A stretch of 64,000 bases of DNA from JBNKHH01 sp050290245 (GCA_050290245.1 JBNKHH010000055.1:1-64000); one strand, 5' to 3'; counted from the first letter of the stretch, positions 8,355 to 17,702 are shown. Made by a program: numbers and translations. The notes: generated by a model from the letters alone, not told the origin.

Positions 8355-10787
8355 ATGACACAAAAACTGATAATCATCGGGGCCGGGATGGCCTCGGGCC
8401 GTGTGATTGAGCATCTGGTCGAAGATGCGCCCGGCACTTTCGATATCACCCTGATCAACGCAGAGCCGCGCGGAAACTACAATCGCATCATGCTCAGCCC
8501 GGTTCTGGCCGGTGACAAAACCTACGAAGAGATCGTCACCCATGACGACGCATTTTATGCTGAACACAAAGTGGCGTGCAAATTCGGCACTTGCGTCACG
8601 GGCATAGACACCGCTGCCAAGGCCGTGACCACCGATCAGGGCGAGGTCCTCAGCTACGACAAGCTGATCTTCGGCACAGGCTCCACCCCATTCATGATCC
8701 CGTTGCCCGGTCATGATCTGGAGGGCGTCATCGCCTATCGCGATCTGGAAGACACCGAGCGTATGATGGCGCTGAAGCCGGGCGCGAAATGCGTGGTGAT
8801 CGGCGGCGGGCTCCTGGGGCTTGAGGCTGCAGCAGGCATGGCGGCGCGCGGTGTGGACGTAACGGTGGTGCATATCATGGGCCACCTGATGGAGCGCCAG
8901 TTGGACGAAGCCGCAGGCTACCTTTTGAAAAAGGCGCTGGAGGCCAAGGGCATCACCGTGCTTACCGCTGCCAACTCCAAGGAGATCGTTGGCGAGAACG
9001 GTCAGGTCAAAGCGCTGATGCTGGACGATGGCACCGAATTGCCCTGTGATCTTTTGTGCATGGCGGTGGGCATCCGTCCCAATACGACCCTTGCGCAAGA
9101 GGCAGGCCTGGCTGTTGGGCGCGGCATCCATGTGGATGACCAGATGCAAACCTCCGTGGAGGGTATCTTTGCCGTGGGCGAATGCGTCGAACATGATGGC
9201 GCGCTGTTTGGCCTTGTCGCCCCGCTTTATGATCAGGCCAAGGTGCTGGCGAAAACGCTTCTTGGTCAAGACGCCGCTTTCAAACAGAAATCCCTGTCCA
9301 CCAAACTAAAGGTCACAGGCTGCGATCTGTTCAGCGCAGGTGACTTTGCAGACGGCGAAGGGCGCGAAGACATCGTATTCCGCGATCCCAGCCGAGGCCT
9401 CTACAAACGCCTCGTGATCGAAAACGACCGGCTGATCGGGGCGGTCATGTATGGTGGTACCGCAGACAGCAACTGGTTTTTCGGTCTGATCCAGTCTGGC
9501 GAAGACATTTCCGAGATGCGCGAAACGCTGATCTTTGGACCCGCCTACCAAGGGGGGGCCGTTGCGGACCCTCTGTCAGCCGTTGCAGCATTGCCGCCTG
9601 AGGCGGAGATTTGCGGCTGCAACGGCATTTGCAAGGGAACCATCGTTGACGCAATCAACGCAGGCGCCACTGATCTTGGCGCAGTCCGCAGCACCACCAA
9701 AGCCAGCGCCTCTTGTGGCACCTGCACAGGGCTGGTGGAGCAGGTCTTGCAGGTCACGCTGGGCGATGACTTTCAAATGCCCACGGCACAGCCGATCTGC
9801 GGCTGCTGCGATCTGACCCATGAAGACCTGCGTCGCCTGATCAAATCGCAGGAGCTCAAGTCACAGGAAGCTGTCTGGCAGGAACTGGGCTGGAAAACGC
9901 GTAATGGCTGCCATGTCTGCCGCCCTGCGGTGAACTTCTACCTGCTGGCCGACTGGCCGCTCGACTATCACGACGATCCGCAAAGCCGTTTCATCAATGA
10001 ACGCAAGCACGCCAATATCCAGAAGGATGGCACCTTCAGTGTCGTGCCGCGCATGTGGGGCGGGATCACCAACCCGACCGAGTTGCGCGCCATTGCCGAT
10101 GCGGCTGAAAAATACGATGTGCCCACGGTGAAGGTCACCGGCGGTCAGCGGATCGACCTTCTAGGTGTCAAAGGCGAAGACTTGCCGGCGATCTGGGCTG
10201 ATCTGAACCGCGCCGGGCTGGTGTCGGGCCATGCCTATTCCAAAGGCTTGCGCACGGTGAAAACCTGCGTCGGCACGGATCATTGCCGCTTTGGCACGCA
10301 GGACAGCACCGGGCTTGGCATCAAGCTGGAGCAAATCCTCTGGGGGTCCTGGACACCCCACAAGGTCAAGCTGGCCGTGTCGGGGTGTCCCCGCAACTGC
10401 GCCGAGGCGACCTGTAAGGATGTGGGCATCATCTGCGTCGACAGTGGCTATCAGGTGGGTGTCGCAGGCGCGGCGGGTATGGATGTGAAGGAAACCGAAC
10501 GCCTGGTAGATGTCCCGACCGAGGCGGAGGCCATCGAGTGGACCACCGCCTTCGTCCAGCTCTATCGCGAAAATGCCAAATACCTGGACCGGCCCTACAA
10601 ATGGGTTGCCAAGGTCGGGCTGGACTGGGTCAAGGAACGGCTCTCCGATGCGCACGAACGCGCGCGGCTGGTCGATGCGTTCGAACTCTCGCAAAGCATC
10701 TATCGCAAGGACCCCTGGGCCGAACACGCAAAACAGGCCGATCGGTATCAGCCATTGGCCGATCTGACATTGGAGGCGGCAGAATGA
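8355..10787 (+). CDS. nirB: NirB, NAD(P)H nitrite reductase large subunit
   Basis: An 810-residue cytoplasmic enzyme reducing nitrite to ammonium. Order: FAD Rossmann fold (IIIGAGMASGR), NAD-binding fold (VVIGGGLLGLEAAAGMAARG, about 148-167), BFD-like [2Fe-2S] domain with Cys420, Cys422, Cys454 and Cys457, a second Cys-rich segment (CGCCDLTHEDLRRLI, GCHVCRPA), then the sulfite/nitrite reductase half-repeats. Siroheme/[4Fe-4S] ligands are Cys638, Cys644, Cys678 and Cys682 (C-x5-C, C-x3-C). Start ATG 8355 lies 4 bases after the ATPase stop. It overlaps nirD by 4 bases. Siroheme would come from cysG at 14706. Confidence 0.95.
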   Translation: MTQKLIIIGAGMASGRVIEHLVEDAPGTFDITLINAEPRGNYNRIMLSPVLAGDKTYEEIVTHDDAFYAEHKVACKFGTCVTGIDTAAKAVTTDQGEVLSYDKLIFGTGSTPFMIPLPGHDLEGVIAYRDLEDTERMMALKPGAKCVVIGGGLLGLEAAAGMAARGVDVTVVHIMGHLMERQLDEAAGYLLKKALEAKGITVLTAANSKEIVGENGQVKALMLDDGTELPCDLLCMAVGIRPNTTLAQEAGLAVGRGIHVDDQMQTSVEGIFAVGECVEHDGALFGLVAPLYDQAKVLAKTLLGQDAAFKQKSLSTKLKVTGCDLFSAGDFADGEGREDIVFRDPSRGLYKRLVIENDRLIGAVMYGGTADSNWFFGLIQSGEDISEMRETLIFGPAYQGGAVADPLSAVAALPPEAEICGCNGICKGTIVDAINAGATDLGAVRSTTKASASCGTCTGLVEQVLQVTLGDDFQMPTAQPICGCCDLTHEDLRRLIKSQELKSQEAVWQELGWKTRNGCHVCRPAVNFYLLADWPLDYHDDPQSRFINERKHANIQKDGTFSVVPRMWGGITNPTELRAIADAAEKYDVPTVKVTGGQRIDLLGVKGEDLPAIWADLNRAGLVSGHAYSKGLRTVKTCVGTDHCRFGTQDSTGLGIKLEQILWGSWTPHKVKLAVSGCPRNCAEATCKDVGIICVDSGYQVGVAGAAGMDVKETERLVDVPTEAEAIEWTTAFVQLYRENAKYLDRPYKWVAKVGLDWVKERLSDAHERARLVDAFELSQSIYRKDPWAEHAKQADRYQPLADLTLEAAE

Positions 10788-11113
10788 GCTGGATCGACAT
10801 TTGCGCCATAGATGATATCCCCGTTCGCGGCGCTCGCAAGCTGAAGACAGCTCTGGGATGCATCGCGGTCTTCCGCACCGCAGAGGATGAGGTCTTTGCC
10901 GCCTCGGACACCTGCCCCCACAAGGGCGGGCCGCTGTCCGAAGGTATCGTACATGGCCAGTCGGTCACCTGCCCGCTGCACAATTGGGTGTTTGACCTCA
11001 ATACCGGGCAGGCAAAGGGCGAAGACGGCAAGATCGCCACTTTTGCCCTGCGCATTGAACGGGGCCGGGTCCTGATCGACGCGTCGCAACTGGCATCAAG
11101 GAGTGCGGCGTGA
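10784..11113 (+). CDS. nirD: NirD, nitrite reductase small subunit
   Basis: A 109-residue Rieske-fold partner of NirB. The ligand-like motifs Cys44-x-His46 (CPHKGG) and Cys63-x2-His66 (CPLHNW) are both present, so this NirD may bind a [2Fe-2S] cluster; some NirD proteins lack these residues. The ATG overlaps the nirB stop, and the stop shares one base with the nasA ATG, so the three genes are translationally coupled. Confidence 0.93.
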   Translation: MSWIDICAIDDIPVRGARKLKTALGCIAVFRTAEDEVFAASDTCPHKGGPLSEGIVHGQSVTCPLHNWVFDLNTGQAKGEDGKIATFALRIERGRVLIDASQLASRSAA

Positions 11114-13743
11114 TGGACGGCTCCGGCCTGCCTGAAACGCGCTCGACCTGCCCATACTGTGGGGTTGGCTGCGGTGTGCTCCTGCGCCCGGACGGTCAGG
11201 GAGGGCTTGATGTGCGGGGTGATCCGGACCACCCGGCGAATTTCGGGCGGTTGTGCTCCAAGGGCTCTGCGCTGGGGGAAACGGTCGGGCTGGAAAGCCG
11301 CCTGCTTGCCCCGCGTGTGAACGGCCGGAACAGCGACTGGGACAGCGCCTTGCAACTGGTGGCGGACCGGTTTTCTCAAACCATCGCACAGCACGGCCCT
11401 GATAGTGTGGCCTTTTACGTCTCGGGCCAGTTGCTGACCGAAGATTACTATGTCGCCAACAAGCTGATGAAAGGCTTCATCGGGTCGGCCAATATCGACA
11501 CGAATTCGCGGCTTTGCATGGCGTCGAGCGTCGCGGGGCACAAACGCGCCTTTGGCACGGACACTGTGCCCGGCACCTACGAAGACCTCGACGAAGCGGA
11601 CTTGGTCGTTCTGGTGGGATCGAACCTCGCCTGGTGTCATCCGGTGCTGTATCAGCGGGTGCTGAAGGCGCGAAAGGCGCGGGGCACGAAAATCGTCGTC
11701 ATAGATCCCCGCCGTACCGCCAGCTGCGATGGGGCGGACATGCATCTGCCGCTCAAGATCGGCTCTGACGTGGCATTGTTCAACCGGCTCTTCGCTGAGA
11801 TCTACGAACAAGGCGCGACCGGTGCAGCATTTCAGAGGCATACCAATGGCTTTGATGCAGCGCTTGCGGCAGCACGGAAAGAGGATTGTTCCGTCACAGG
11901 CTTGGACGAGGCGCAGATCAGGGCCTTTTGCGATCTTTGGGTTCGCACCGAAAAGGTTGTGACGATCTACTCACAGGGTGTGAATCAATCGATCAGCGGC
12001 TCGGATAAGGTCAACGCGATCCTCAACTGCCACCTTGCCACGGGCCGCATCGGCAAACCCGGCAGTGGGCCTTTGTCTGTCACCGGCCAGCCGAACGCCA
12101 TGGGCGGCCGCGAAGTCGGTGGACTGGCCAATATGCTGGCCTGTCACCTTGATCTGGAAGACGCAGATCACCGCGCCGCTGTCCGCGATTTCTGGCAGGC
12201 AGCGCACTTTCCCGATCAGCCGGGCCTCAAGGCCGTGGACATGTTCCGCGCCGTGGGCGAGGGCCGGATCAAGGCGCTGTGGATCATCCATACCAACCCC
12301 GCCGTTTCCATGCCCGAGGCTGATGCCGTGCGCGATGCTATCGCAGGCTGTGACTTCACCGTGGTCAGCGACATCACCGCAGCAACAGATACGGCCCGGC
12401 TGGCAAATGTGATCCTGCCCGCCACGGCCTGGGCCGAAAAAGATGGCACTGTCACCAACTCTGACCGCACGATAAGCCGCCAGCGTGCCGTTCTGCCTGC
12501 GCCCGGTCAAGCGCGGCCCGATTGGGATATTCTGGCAGAAGTCGGCAGGCGGATGGGCTATGGCACCGCGTTCGACTATGCCACGCCTGCGGAGATATTG
12601 CGCGAATACGCCGCGCTCTCTGCGCTTGGGGGGGCATTCGGGCGCGACTTCGACATCTCCGCACTCGCCAGCCTGACCGATGTGGATTACGCCGCCATGC
12701 TGCCGCAACGCTGGCCTTTGACCGCCACGCGCAAGGGTGGACGGTTTTTTGCAGATGGCGCTTTCTACCATGCCGATGGCAAAGCTCGGCTTGTGCCCGT
12801 CAGATGGAAAGCTCCGGCCGCGCGGACCGAGCCGCGCTTCCCCTTCCGGCTCAATACCGGACGACTCCGGGACCAATGGCACACGATGACCCGCACGGCG
12901 CTTAGCCCACGTCTGTCCGCGCATTTGCCGGAACCCTTTGTGGATATCCATCCTGCGGATGCGGCCAACCTGTCTGTTGGACCTGCCGATCTTGTGCGGC
13001 TTTCCAGCCCGACCGGCACCGCGATCCTGCGGGCGCGCATCACGGACGCTGTTCAGGTGGGGCAGGTTTTTGCCTCGATGCATTGGACCGGGGAAACCGC
13101 GCCATCCGCACGGATCGATGCGCTTGTTGCGGCGCAAACGGATCCGGTGTCCGGCCAGCCGGAAAGCAAAGCAAGCGTGGTAGCTGTCGAACGGCTGGAG
13201 GCGTCCTGGTATGGGTTCGCCGTGTCGCGTGGCTCCCTTACACCCAGCTGCGCTTACTGGGCGCAGGCCCGCACAAACACCGGGTATCGCGCGGAACTGG
13301 CTGGTCTGGAAAAGATTGCGGATTGGGAAGCCGAGGCGCGCCGGTTGTTCGGAGCGCCCAAGGCTCTGGCCACAACGGTGACAGATGCGGCCCGAGGCGC
13401 GGCGCGTGTCGTTTTGCACGAAGATGGACTGGTTGTTGCGGCCCTTTTCGTTGCACGCCAGCCAATTGCCGTGATGCGCGACTATCTGACAGCGGTGCCG
13501 GGCACGCCTGGTGAGAGCGTGCTCACAGGCGCGCCGCCCGCTGATGTGCCCGATCCCGGCCCGGTGCTGTGTTCGTGTTTCGGCATCGGCATCAACACGA
13601 TCGTCGCCGCGATAGAAAGTGGTGAGGCGCTGAGCGTCGATGCCGTCGGCGCGGCCCTTGGAGCCGGTACAAATTGCGGCTCTTGCAAGCCCGAAATTGC
13701 TGCCTTGCTTGACAGGGTCCTACAGCGTGAGGCGGCGGAATGA
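11113..13743 (+). CDS. nasA: NasA, assimilatory nitrate reductase catalytic subunit
   Basis: An 876-residue molybdopterin oxidoreductase that reduces nitrate to nitrite in the cytoplasm. The N-terminal [4Fe-4S] motif has Cys13, Cys16, Cys20 and Cys48 (CPYCGVGC ... CSKG). The probable Mo ligand is Cys135 in NSRLCMASSV. A C-terminal BFD-type [2Fe-2S] domain (CSCFGIGINTIVAAI ... TNCGSCKPEI) is typical of the NADH-dependent Nas type. GTG 11110 immediately upstream is an alternative start. No separate NasB flavoprotein gene is nearby, so electrons may come from NirB's flavin domain or an enzyme elsewhere (inference). Confidence 0.93.
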   Translation: MDGSGLPETRSTCPYCGVGCGVLLRPDGQGGLDVRGDPDHPANFGRLCSKGSALGETVGLESRLLAPRVNGRNSDWDSALQLVADRFSQTIAQHGPDSVAFYVSGQLLTEDYYVANKLMKGFIGSANIDTNSRLCMASSVAGHKRAFGTDTVPGTYEDLDEADLVVLVGSNLAWCHPVLYQRVLKARKARGTKIVVIDPRRTASCDGADMHLPLKIGSDVALFNRLFAEIYEQGATGAAFQRHTNGFDAALAAARKEDCSVTGLDEAQIRAFCDLWVRTEKVVTIYSQGVNQSISGSDKVNAILNCHLATGRIGKPGSGPLSVTGQPNAMGGREVGGLANMLACHLDLEDADHRAAVRDFWQAAHFPDQPGLKAVDMFRAVGEGRIKALWIIHTNPAVSMPEADAVRDAIAGCDFTVVSDITAATDTARLANVILPATAWAEKDGTVTNSDRTISRQRAVLPAPGQARPDWDILAEVGRRMGYGTAFDYATPAEILREYAALSALGGAFGRDFDISALASLTDVDYAAMLPQRWPLTATRKGGRFFADGAFYHADGKARLVPVRWKAPAARTEPRFPFRLNTGRLRDQWHTMTRTALSPRLSAHLPEPFVDIHPADAANLSVGPADLVRLSSPTGTAILRARITDAVQVGQVFASMHWTGETAPSARIDALVAAQTDPVSGQPESKASVVAVERLEASWYGFAVSRGSLTPSCAYWAQARTNTGYRAELAGLEKIADWEAEARRLFGAPKALATTVTDAARGAARVVLHEDGLVVAALFVARQPIAVMRDYLTAVPGTPGESVLTGAPPADVPDPGPVLCSCFGIGINTIVAAIESGEALSVDAVGAALGAGTNCGSCKPEIAALLDRVLQREAAE

Positions 13744-14690
13744 GCCTGTCCGAGCATGTACGCATCCTTGGGCGCGGTCCCGGTCGATCCAGAAGCCTGA
13801 CGCGGGACGAGGCGTTCAACGCGATGCGCCTCATGCTGTCTGGCGACGCTGCTCCTGAGGCCGTTGGTGCGGTGCTGATGCTTTTGCGGATGAAAGGCGA
13901 AACAGCCGATGAAATCGCGGGCTTTGCCGACGCTGCCGCGCAAGCTGCCCCAGATTTGCCAAGCGTGGACCTTGACTGGCCCAGCTACGCGGCAGGCCGC
14001 ACAAGGGGGCAACCTTGGTTCCTGCTGTCGGCCAAGTTGATTGCGCAAGCGGGCCATCGGGTGTTGATCCATGGTTGGAATGGCCAGGATGAAAAGGTGT
14101 GTGACGGCCTCGGGCAAGCGGGCATTGGCGTGGCGCGAACCTCAGAAGAGGCCGCGCACCTCCTGGAGCGCGACCGGATCGCCTACATGCCACTCGAAAC
14201 CATGCATCCTGCCTTGTTCGGGTTCTTGAACCTGCGCGATGCCCTGGGGCTGCGGTCCTGCATCAATACGGTCTGCCGAATGCTGAACCCCGCCCGCGCA
14301 CGCGCCAGCGTTCAGGGCGTTTTCCATCCGTCTTACCGTTTGCTGCAGGCGGATGCAGCAGCCCTTCTGGGCTGGGAGGCGCTGAGCGTCATCAAGGGCG
14401 GTGGCGGTGAGTTTGAATGTAACCCGGCGAAAGACCTGGCGGTGTTTGGCCTGCGTAAGGGCTCCGTTTGGGAAGAAACCCGCGGCGCGCTGCGCCATGA
14501 CGCGGTCCGGCTGGCCGAAGCGAGTGACCTTGAGCTCAGCCAGCTGATTGATGGCGCCAGCCCGCCTGGAATCGTGACTGACATTGTCACCGGCACCGCA
14601 GCATTGGCCCTTGAAACCCTGGGACAGGACGACGCGCTGTACGCCGCTGAAACACTCTGGGCCGACCGCCTTTCGCGGCTTGCCGCTTAA
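13740..14690 (+). CDS. TrpD2/YbiB-like protein (anthranilate phosphoribosyltransferase fold)
   Basis: A 316-residue protein of the glycosyltransferase family 3 / TrpD2 group. It has the helical N-terminal domain (LTRDEAFNAMRLMLSGDA, LMLLRMKGETADEIAGFADA) and the GFLNLRDALG and ARASVQGVFHP segments of YbiB proteins. YbiB relatives bind nucleic acid rather than make tryptophan. It overlaps nasA by 4 bases and is followed by cysG, so it is part of the nas operon. Its role in nitrate assimilation is unknown to me. A true TrpD is unlikely because no other trp gene is present. Confidence 0.75.
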   Translation: MSLSEHVRILGRGPGRSRSLTRDEAFNAMRLMLSGDAAPEAVGAVLMLLRMKGETADEIAGFADAAAQAAPDLPSVDLDWPSYAAGRTRGQPWFLLSAKLIAQAGHRVLIHGWNGQDEKVCDGLGQAGIGVARTSEEAAHLLERDRIAYMPLETMHPALFGFLNLRDALGLRSCINTVCRMLNPARARASVQGVFHPSYRLLQADAAALLGWEALSVIKGGGGEFECNPAKDLAVFGLRKGSVWEETRGALRHDAVRLAEASDLELSQLIDGASPPGIVTDIVTGTAALALETLGQDDALYAAETLWADRLSRLAA

Positions 14691-14705
14691 CTAGGAGACA
14701 CGACC

Positions 14706-16133
14706 GTGAAAGCCTTTCCAATGTTCATCCGCACCACGGGTCGCCGTGTTGTGATTGTGGGAGGCGGTGAGCAGGCTGCACATAAGACGCGGTTGATGCT
14801 CAAGACCGATGCCGAATTGGTTTTGGTGGCAGAAACGCTGGAGCCCGAGTTGCAGGGCCTCGTGGATCAAGGCAGGGCCGTGCACGCGCGCACATTGGGC
14901 ACGGCAGTCTTTGAGGATGCTGCCATGGCCTTTGTCGGGACAGGCTGTCCCGGACTGGACGCAGCGGCGCATGCGCTCGCCAAGGCGGCGCGCTGCCCTG
15001 TGAACGTGGTCGATCAGCCCGATCTGTGTGATCTGACGACGCCGGCAATCGTGGATCGTGATCCCTTGGTTGTCGCAATCGGGTCCGAAGGCACTGCACC
15101 GGTTTTGACACGCGATATCAAGACGCGCCTCGAACAATTGCTGCCACAAAACATCGGTGGACTGGCCGCGTTGGCAGGGCGCTTGCGACCTTCGGTAGAT
15201 GCACGCGTGCCCCGCCAGCAACGCCGCGCGCTTTGGGCATGGGTTTTCAAAGGGGGGCCGCGTGATGCCTGGGTCCGTGGGCACGAACGCGACAGCGCAC
15301 GCGCCATCAAGGACGCCATCGCGGCAGGTGCTGCACCGAAAGATTCAGCATCCGGCCATATAAGCCTTGTCGGGGCCGGTCCAGGTGCGCGTGATCTGTT
15401 GACTTTGCGCGCAGTGGAAAGGCTTCAGGAAGCAGACGTGATTTTCTATGACAGGCTCGTCGATGAAGAAGTCCTTGAACTGGCGCGCCGCGATGCAGAG
15501 CGGGTTTTTGTTGGCAAACATGTGGGCGCGCATGCTTGGCCGCAGGATAAGATCAATCAGATGATCGTTGCCGAGGCGCGCAAAGGCAGACGCGTGGTAC
15601 GGCTCAAATCCGGTGATCCGGGCATTTTTGGGCGCGCAACCGAAGAGTTGGATGCAGCAAGAGAGGCTGGAATTTCGGTGGAGATGGTCCCTGGCGTCAC
15701 GGCTGCGACAGCCGCAGGCGCAGCCTTGGGTACCAGCCTGACGGAGCGCGATGTGTCCGATGTTTTGATCCTGGCGACGGCCAGCGGCTCAAGCCTCGAT
15801 CCTGAACCCAAAGCAACACGGCATTCCGGCCCCGGAACAACGACCGCAATTTACATGGGCGTCTCACATGCGTCACGTCTTGCGTCAGATCTGATGAACA
15901 AAGGTTTGTCGGAAAGCGCGCCGGTGCAGGTTGCCGTGGAGGTGTCGAAGCAGGGCCAGCTCTTGCTGGACACAACCTTGGGCGCGCTTGCTCAGGCATT
16001 GGCGGCAAAGAAAATAAAGGGATGTGCATTGATCGTTGTTAAGTGGCCCAAGAGTCAGGCAGCGACCTGCACGGCCCAAATGAATTTGCAGGCACGGATT
16101 TCCAGCTTTCGTTCACCAGTTGCGCACGGATGA
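14706..16133 (+). CDS. cysG: CysG, siroheme synthase
   Basis: A 475-residue fusion. Residues about 1-205 are the precorrin-2 dehydrogenase / sirohydrochlorin ferrochelatase (RRVVIVGGGEQAAHKTRLML). Residues about 215-465 are the uroporphyrinogen-III C-methyltransferase (SLVGAGPGARDLLTLRA, FYDRLVDEEVLEL, RLKSGDPGIFGRATEEL). It supplies siroheme for NirB. The start is GTG 14706, preceded by AGGAG at 14692-14696. It closes the nitrate operon; no T-rich terminator was seen directly after it. Confidence 0.93.
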   Translation: MKAFPMFIRTTGRRVVIVGGGEQAAHKTRLMLKTDAELVLVAETLEPELQGLVDQGRAVHARTLGTAVFEDAAMAFVGTGCPGLDAAAHALAKAARCPVNVVDQPDLCDLTTPAIVDRDPLVVAIGSEGTAPVLTRDIKTRLEQLLPQNIGGLAALAGRLRPSVDARVPRQQRRALWAWVFKGGPRDAWVRGHERDSARAIKDAIAAGAAPKDSASGHISLVGAGPGARDLLTLRAVERLQEADVIFYDRLVDEEVLELARRDAERVFVGKHVGAHAWPQDKINQMIVAEARKGRRVVRLKSGDPGIFGRATEELDAAREAGISVEMVPGVTAATAAGAALGTSLTERDVSDVLILATASGSSLDPEPKATRHSGPGTTTAIYMGVSHASRLASDLMNKGLSESAPVQVAVEVSKQGQLLLDTTLGALAQALAAKKIKGCALIVVKWPKSQAATCTAQMNLQARISSFRSPVAHG

Positions 16134-16470
16134 AAACTTAGAGGCATAATGCCATATGAGTAAAACGTAGTATCCCGCTTGATAAGCAACCACTTCCCGC
16201 GCAAGTGGACATCCCGGAATGCACAAGTCTCACGGTCAGTGAACCCGAGCAGCTTTGAGTTTTGCAGGCGCTGCCAATAGCAGCAAAGCGGCCTGCGACC
16301 GCAGCATTTGTGTCGGCGGCTGGAAGTCGGCTCTGGGTCGGGACGTCTTGATCGCAAAAGGCGCATTGGCGACACGGGATTCCGCGCCGGGGCGAATGGA
16401 GTGGGCGGCGGAGGTGTTGCGCCGCTGCCTCCACTTGATAGGATTGCCCGGAGCACCGGAGCACCGAAGT
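16134..16470 (+). other. Intergenic junction between nas cluster and accessory region
   Basis: About 340 bp with no gene I can support. An open frame continues upstream of 16471 to a TTG at 16255, but the extra residues look random. I saw no copy of the tRNA-Asn fragment found at 21579-21623, so the left end of the integrative element is not visible here. Confidence 0.5.
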
Positions 16471-17322
16471 ATGGACGTTGAAAGCCCAATACCGCGGGCA
16501 GATCTTCTGGCGATGATCGCTGACCGGATTCCAGAGGTCTATCCGGACTATGGCATCAAGAAGACCGAGGCTCTCGCCGAACGGGTGTTAGAGGATCTGT
16601 ATATCTTGGCGAGATGTGCGATCAGCAAGTGCCGTGTGACTTACACCGATGCGATCACCCTTCGGGGCTATGGGATTAGGCAAAACGGCAGATGGCTGGA
16701 TGACGTCTACAGCTTTGCAATTTCTCCTTTGGGCTTCCCTGATCTCACTATGTTGGTGGTGAACGCAGCCACCGGCAAGCCCAGTGAGGACGCCTTCGAG
16801 GCACGCCGAAGCAAGCTCAGTGAGATCCAGATCTCAGACGTCCCTCGGGAGCAGAACCGGTGTATTTGGTTCGATGCCTATGAAGCAGTGCTCGGACCGC
16901 TGGAGCCTATTCCAGAGGAATTTCACTACGCACGATCGCCGATGCCAGAGCCGCCACTGGAGGCCGAGATACGTCGGGCAGTCTTGAACGCGATCCAACG
17001 TGTGAATGGCGTCGGCAAGATGACCGTGAAGGTTGGCAAGGAGTACGTGGGCTCTGGGAACTACTCGGAGCTTTGTCTTCTGACGAGCCAGCTGCTGGAT
17101 AAGCAGGAACGTCGCTGCGCTTTGACCGGCCAGCCTTTCGAGACGCGCTCGGCCGAGGAGGGCGGCGTCCAGGATGATCGAATGTCACTCGACCGGATCG
17201 ACAACGCTCTCGGCTACTACGATGGGAACGTCCAGCTAGTGACGCAGTTCGCAAACCGCGCACGAGGGCAAATGTCGATCCAGGAAGCGCGGCGCCGACT
17301 CATTCAGTATGTGGAGCCTTGA
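16471..17322 (+). CDS. Unknown protein with HNH-like C-terminal domain
   Basis: A 283-residue protein. The C-terminal part (about 205-275) has the pattern of small HNH-type nucleases: RRCALTGQPFE, then MSLDRIDNALGYYDGNVQLV and QFANRARGQMS. These match the Cys-xx-G, DRID..GY..GNVQ and N...RG spacing seen in phage and island proteins. Only one Cys is present and the first His is replaced by the Asp of LDRID, so metal binding is uncertain. The N-terminal 200 residues are unrecognised. ATG 16471 has a weak GGAGCA upstream; a longer TTG start at 16255 is possible. It lies at the element's left side facing the RepA-like ATPase. Confidence 0.5.
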   Translation: MDVESPIPRADLLAMIADRIPEVYPDYGIKKTEALAERVLEDLYILARCAISKCRVTYTDAITLRGYGIRQNGRWLDDVYSFAISPLGFPDLTMLVVNAATGKPSEDAFEARRSKLSEIQISDVPREQNRCIWFDAYEAVLGPLEPIPEEFHYARSPMPEPPLEAEIRRAVLNAIQRVNGVGKMTVKVGKEYVGSGNYSELCLLTSQLLDKQERRCALTGQPFETRSAEEGGVQDDRMSLDRIDNALGYYDGNVQLVTQFANRARGQMSIQEARRRLIQYVEP

Positions 17323-17445
17323 TCGCTCACATATCTGAACCGTCACCAGCGGCCGGTTTGGATAAGCTGCAACGCAGCGAGGCCCAGCCCAGCGAATGGC
17401 CGCATTGGGCCGATTGACGTCAAGGCCAGGTATTTCATCTGGAAT

Positions 17446-17472
17446 GTTTTCACCTGTGAAAACTTTTTTCAC
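17446..17472. repeat. Operator-like palindrome GTTTTCAC-CT-GTGAAAAC
   Basis: A perfect 8-bp inverted repeat, GTTTTCAC (17446-17453) and GTGAAAAC (17456-17463), is followed at once by a third half-site TTTTTTCAC (17464-17472). It lies between the HNH-like gene and the RepA-like ATPase, in non-coding DNA. This spacing and symmetry suit a dimeric repressor site. Confidence 0.6.
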
Positions 17473-17538
17473 GCCGTTTATGAAGAGAAGACTGGGCGGC
17501 GGTTTCCAGTCTGGCTGCCCCTCGGAACTCGACCTGCC

Positions 17539-17606
17539 CCCCTATGCCTTTGGTGTGGGTGAAGCCCCGCCCAACGGGGCCGTTCACACCCTTATGGGTC
17601 ATAGGG
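17539..17606. repeat. Large nested inverted repeat
   Basis: Outer arms CCCTATG (17539-17545) and CATAGGG (17600-17606) enclose imperfect inner arms (GGGTGAA with TTCACACCC) and a GC-rich core, GCCCCG with CGGGGC (17564-17569 and 17575-17580). It could form an extended cruciform or an RNA hairpin. It lies just left of the iteron-like repeats and downstream of the ATPase gene. Confidence 0.6.
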
Positions 17607-17620
17607 TGTGTGTTGCCATA

Positions 17621-17698
17621 GGGGTTGAAGGGGGAGTGAAGCGGGGGTTGAAGGCACTTGCGAACCCGGAGTGAATGGGGGTTGAAGGGGGAGTGAAG
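17621..17698. repeat. Iteron-like direct repeats
   Basis: A 21-bp unit (GGGGTTGAAGGGGGAGTGAA plus G) occurs perfectly at 17621-17641 and 17678-17698, start to start 57 bp. A partial copy (GGGGTTGAAGG) is at 17644-17654 and a fragment (GGAGTGAA) at 17668-17675. The cluster abuts the stop of the RepA-like ATPase gene. Short G-rich iterons next to a replicative ATPase suggest an origin or replication-control site; this is inference. Confidence 0.6.
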
Positions 17699-17702
17699 GC
17701 TT

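Noticed and set aside
11971..13419. Minus-strand frame of 482 codons over nasA
   Set aside because: Antisense shadow of nasA; no domain recognised.
17396..17674. Open frame of 92 codons in the repeat region
   Set aside because: It crosses the palindromes and iteron-like repeats, has no RBS and no family match; the repeats explain the sequence better.
17621..17698. Possible CRISPR array
   Set aside because: Only two full repeats, irregular partial copies, no cas genes and no uniform spacers.
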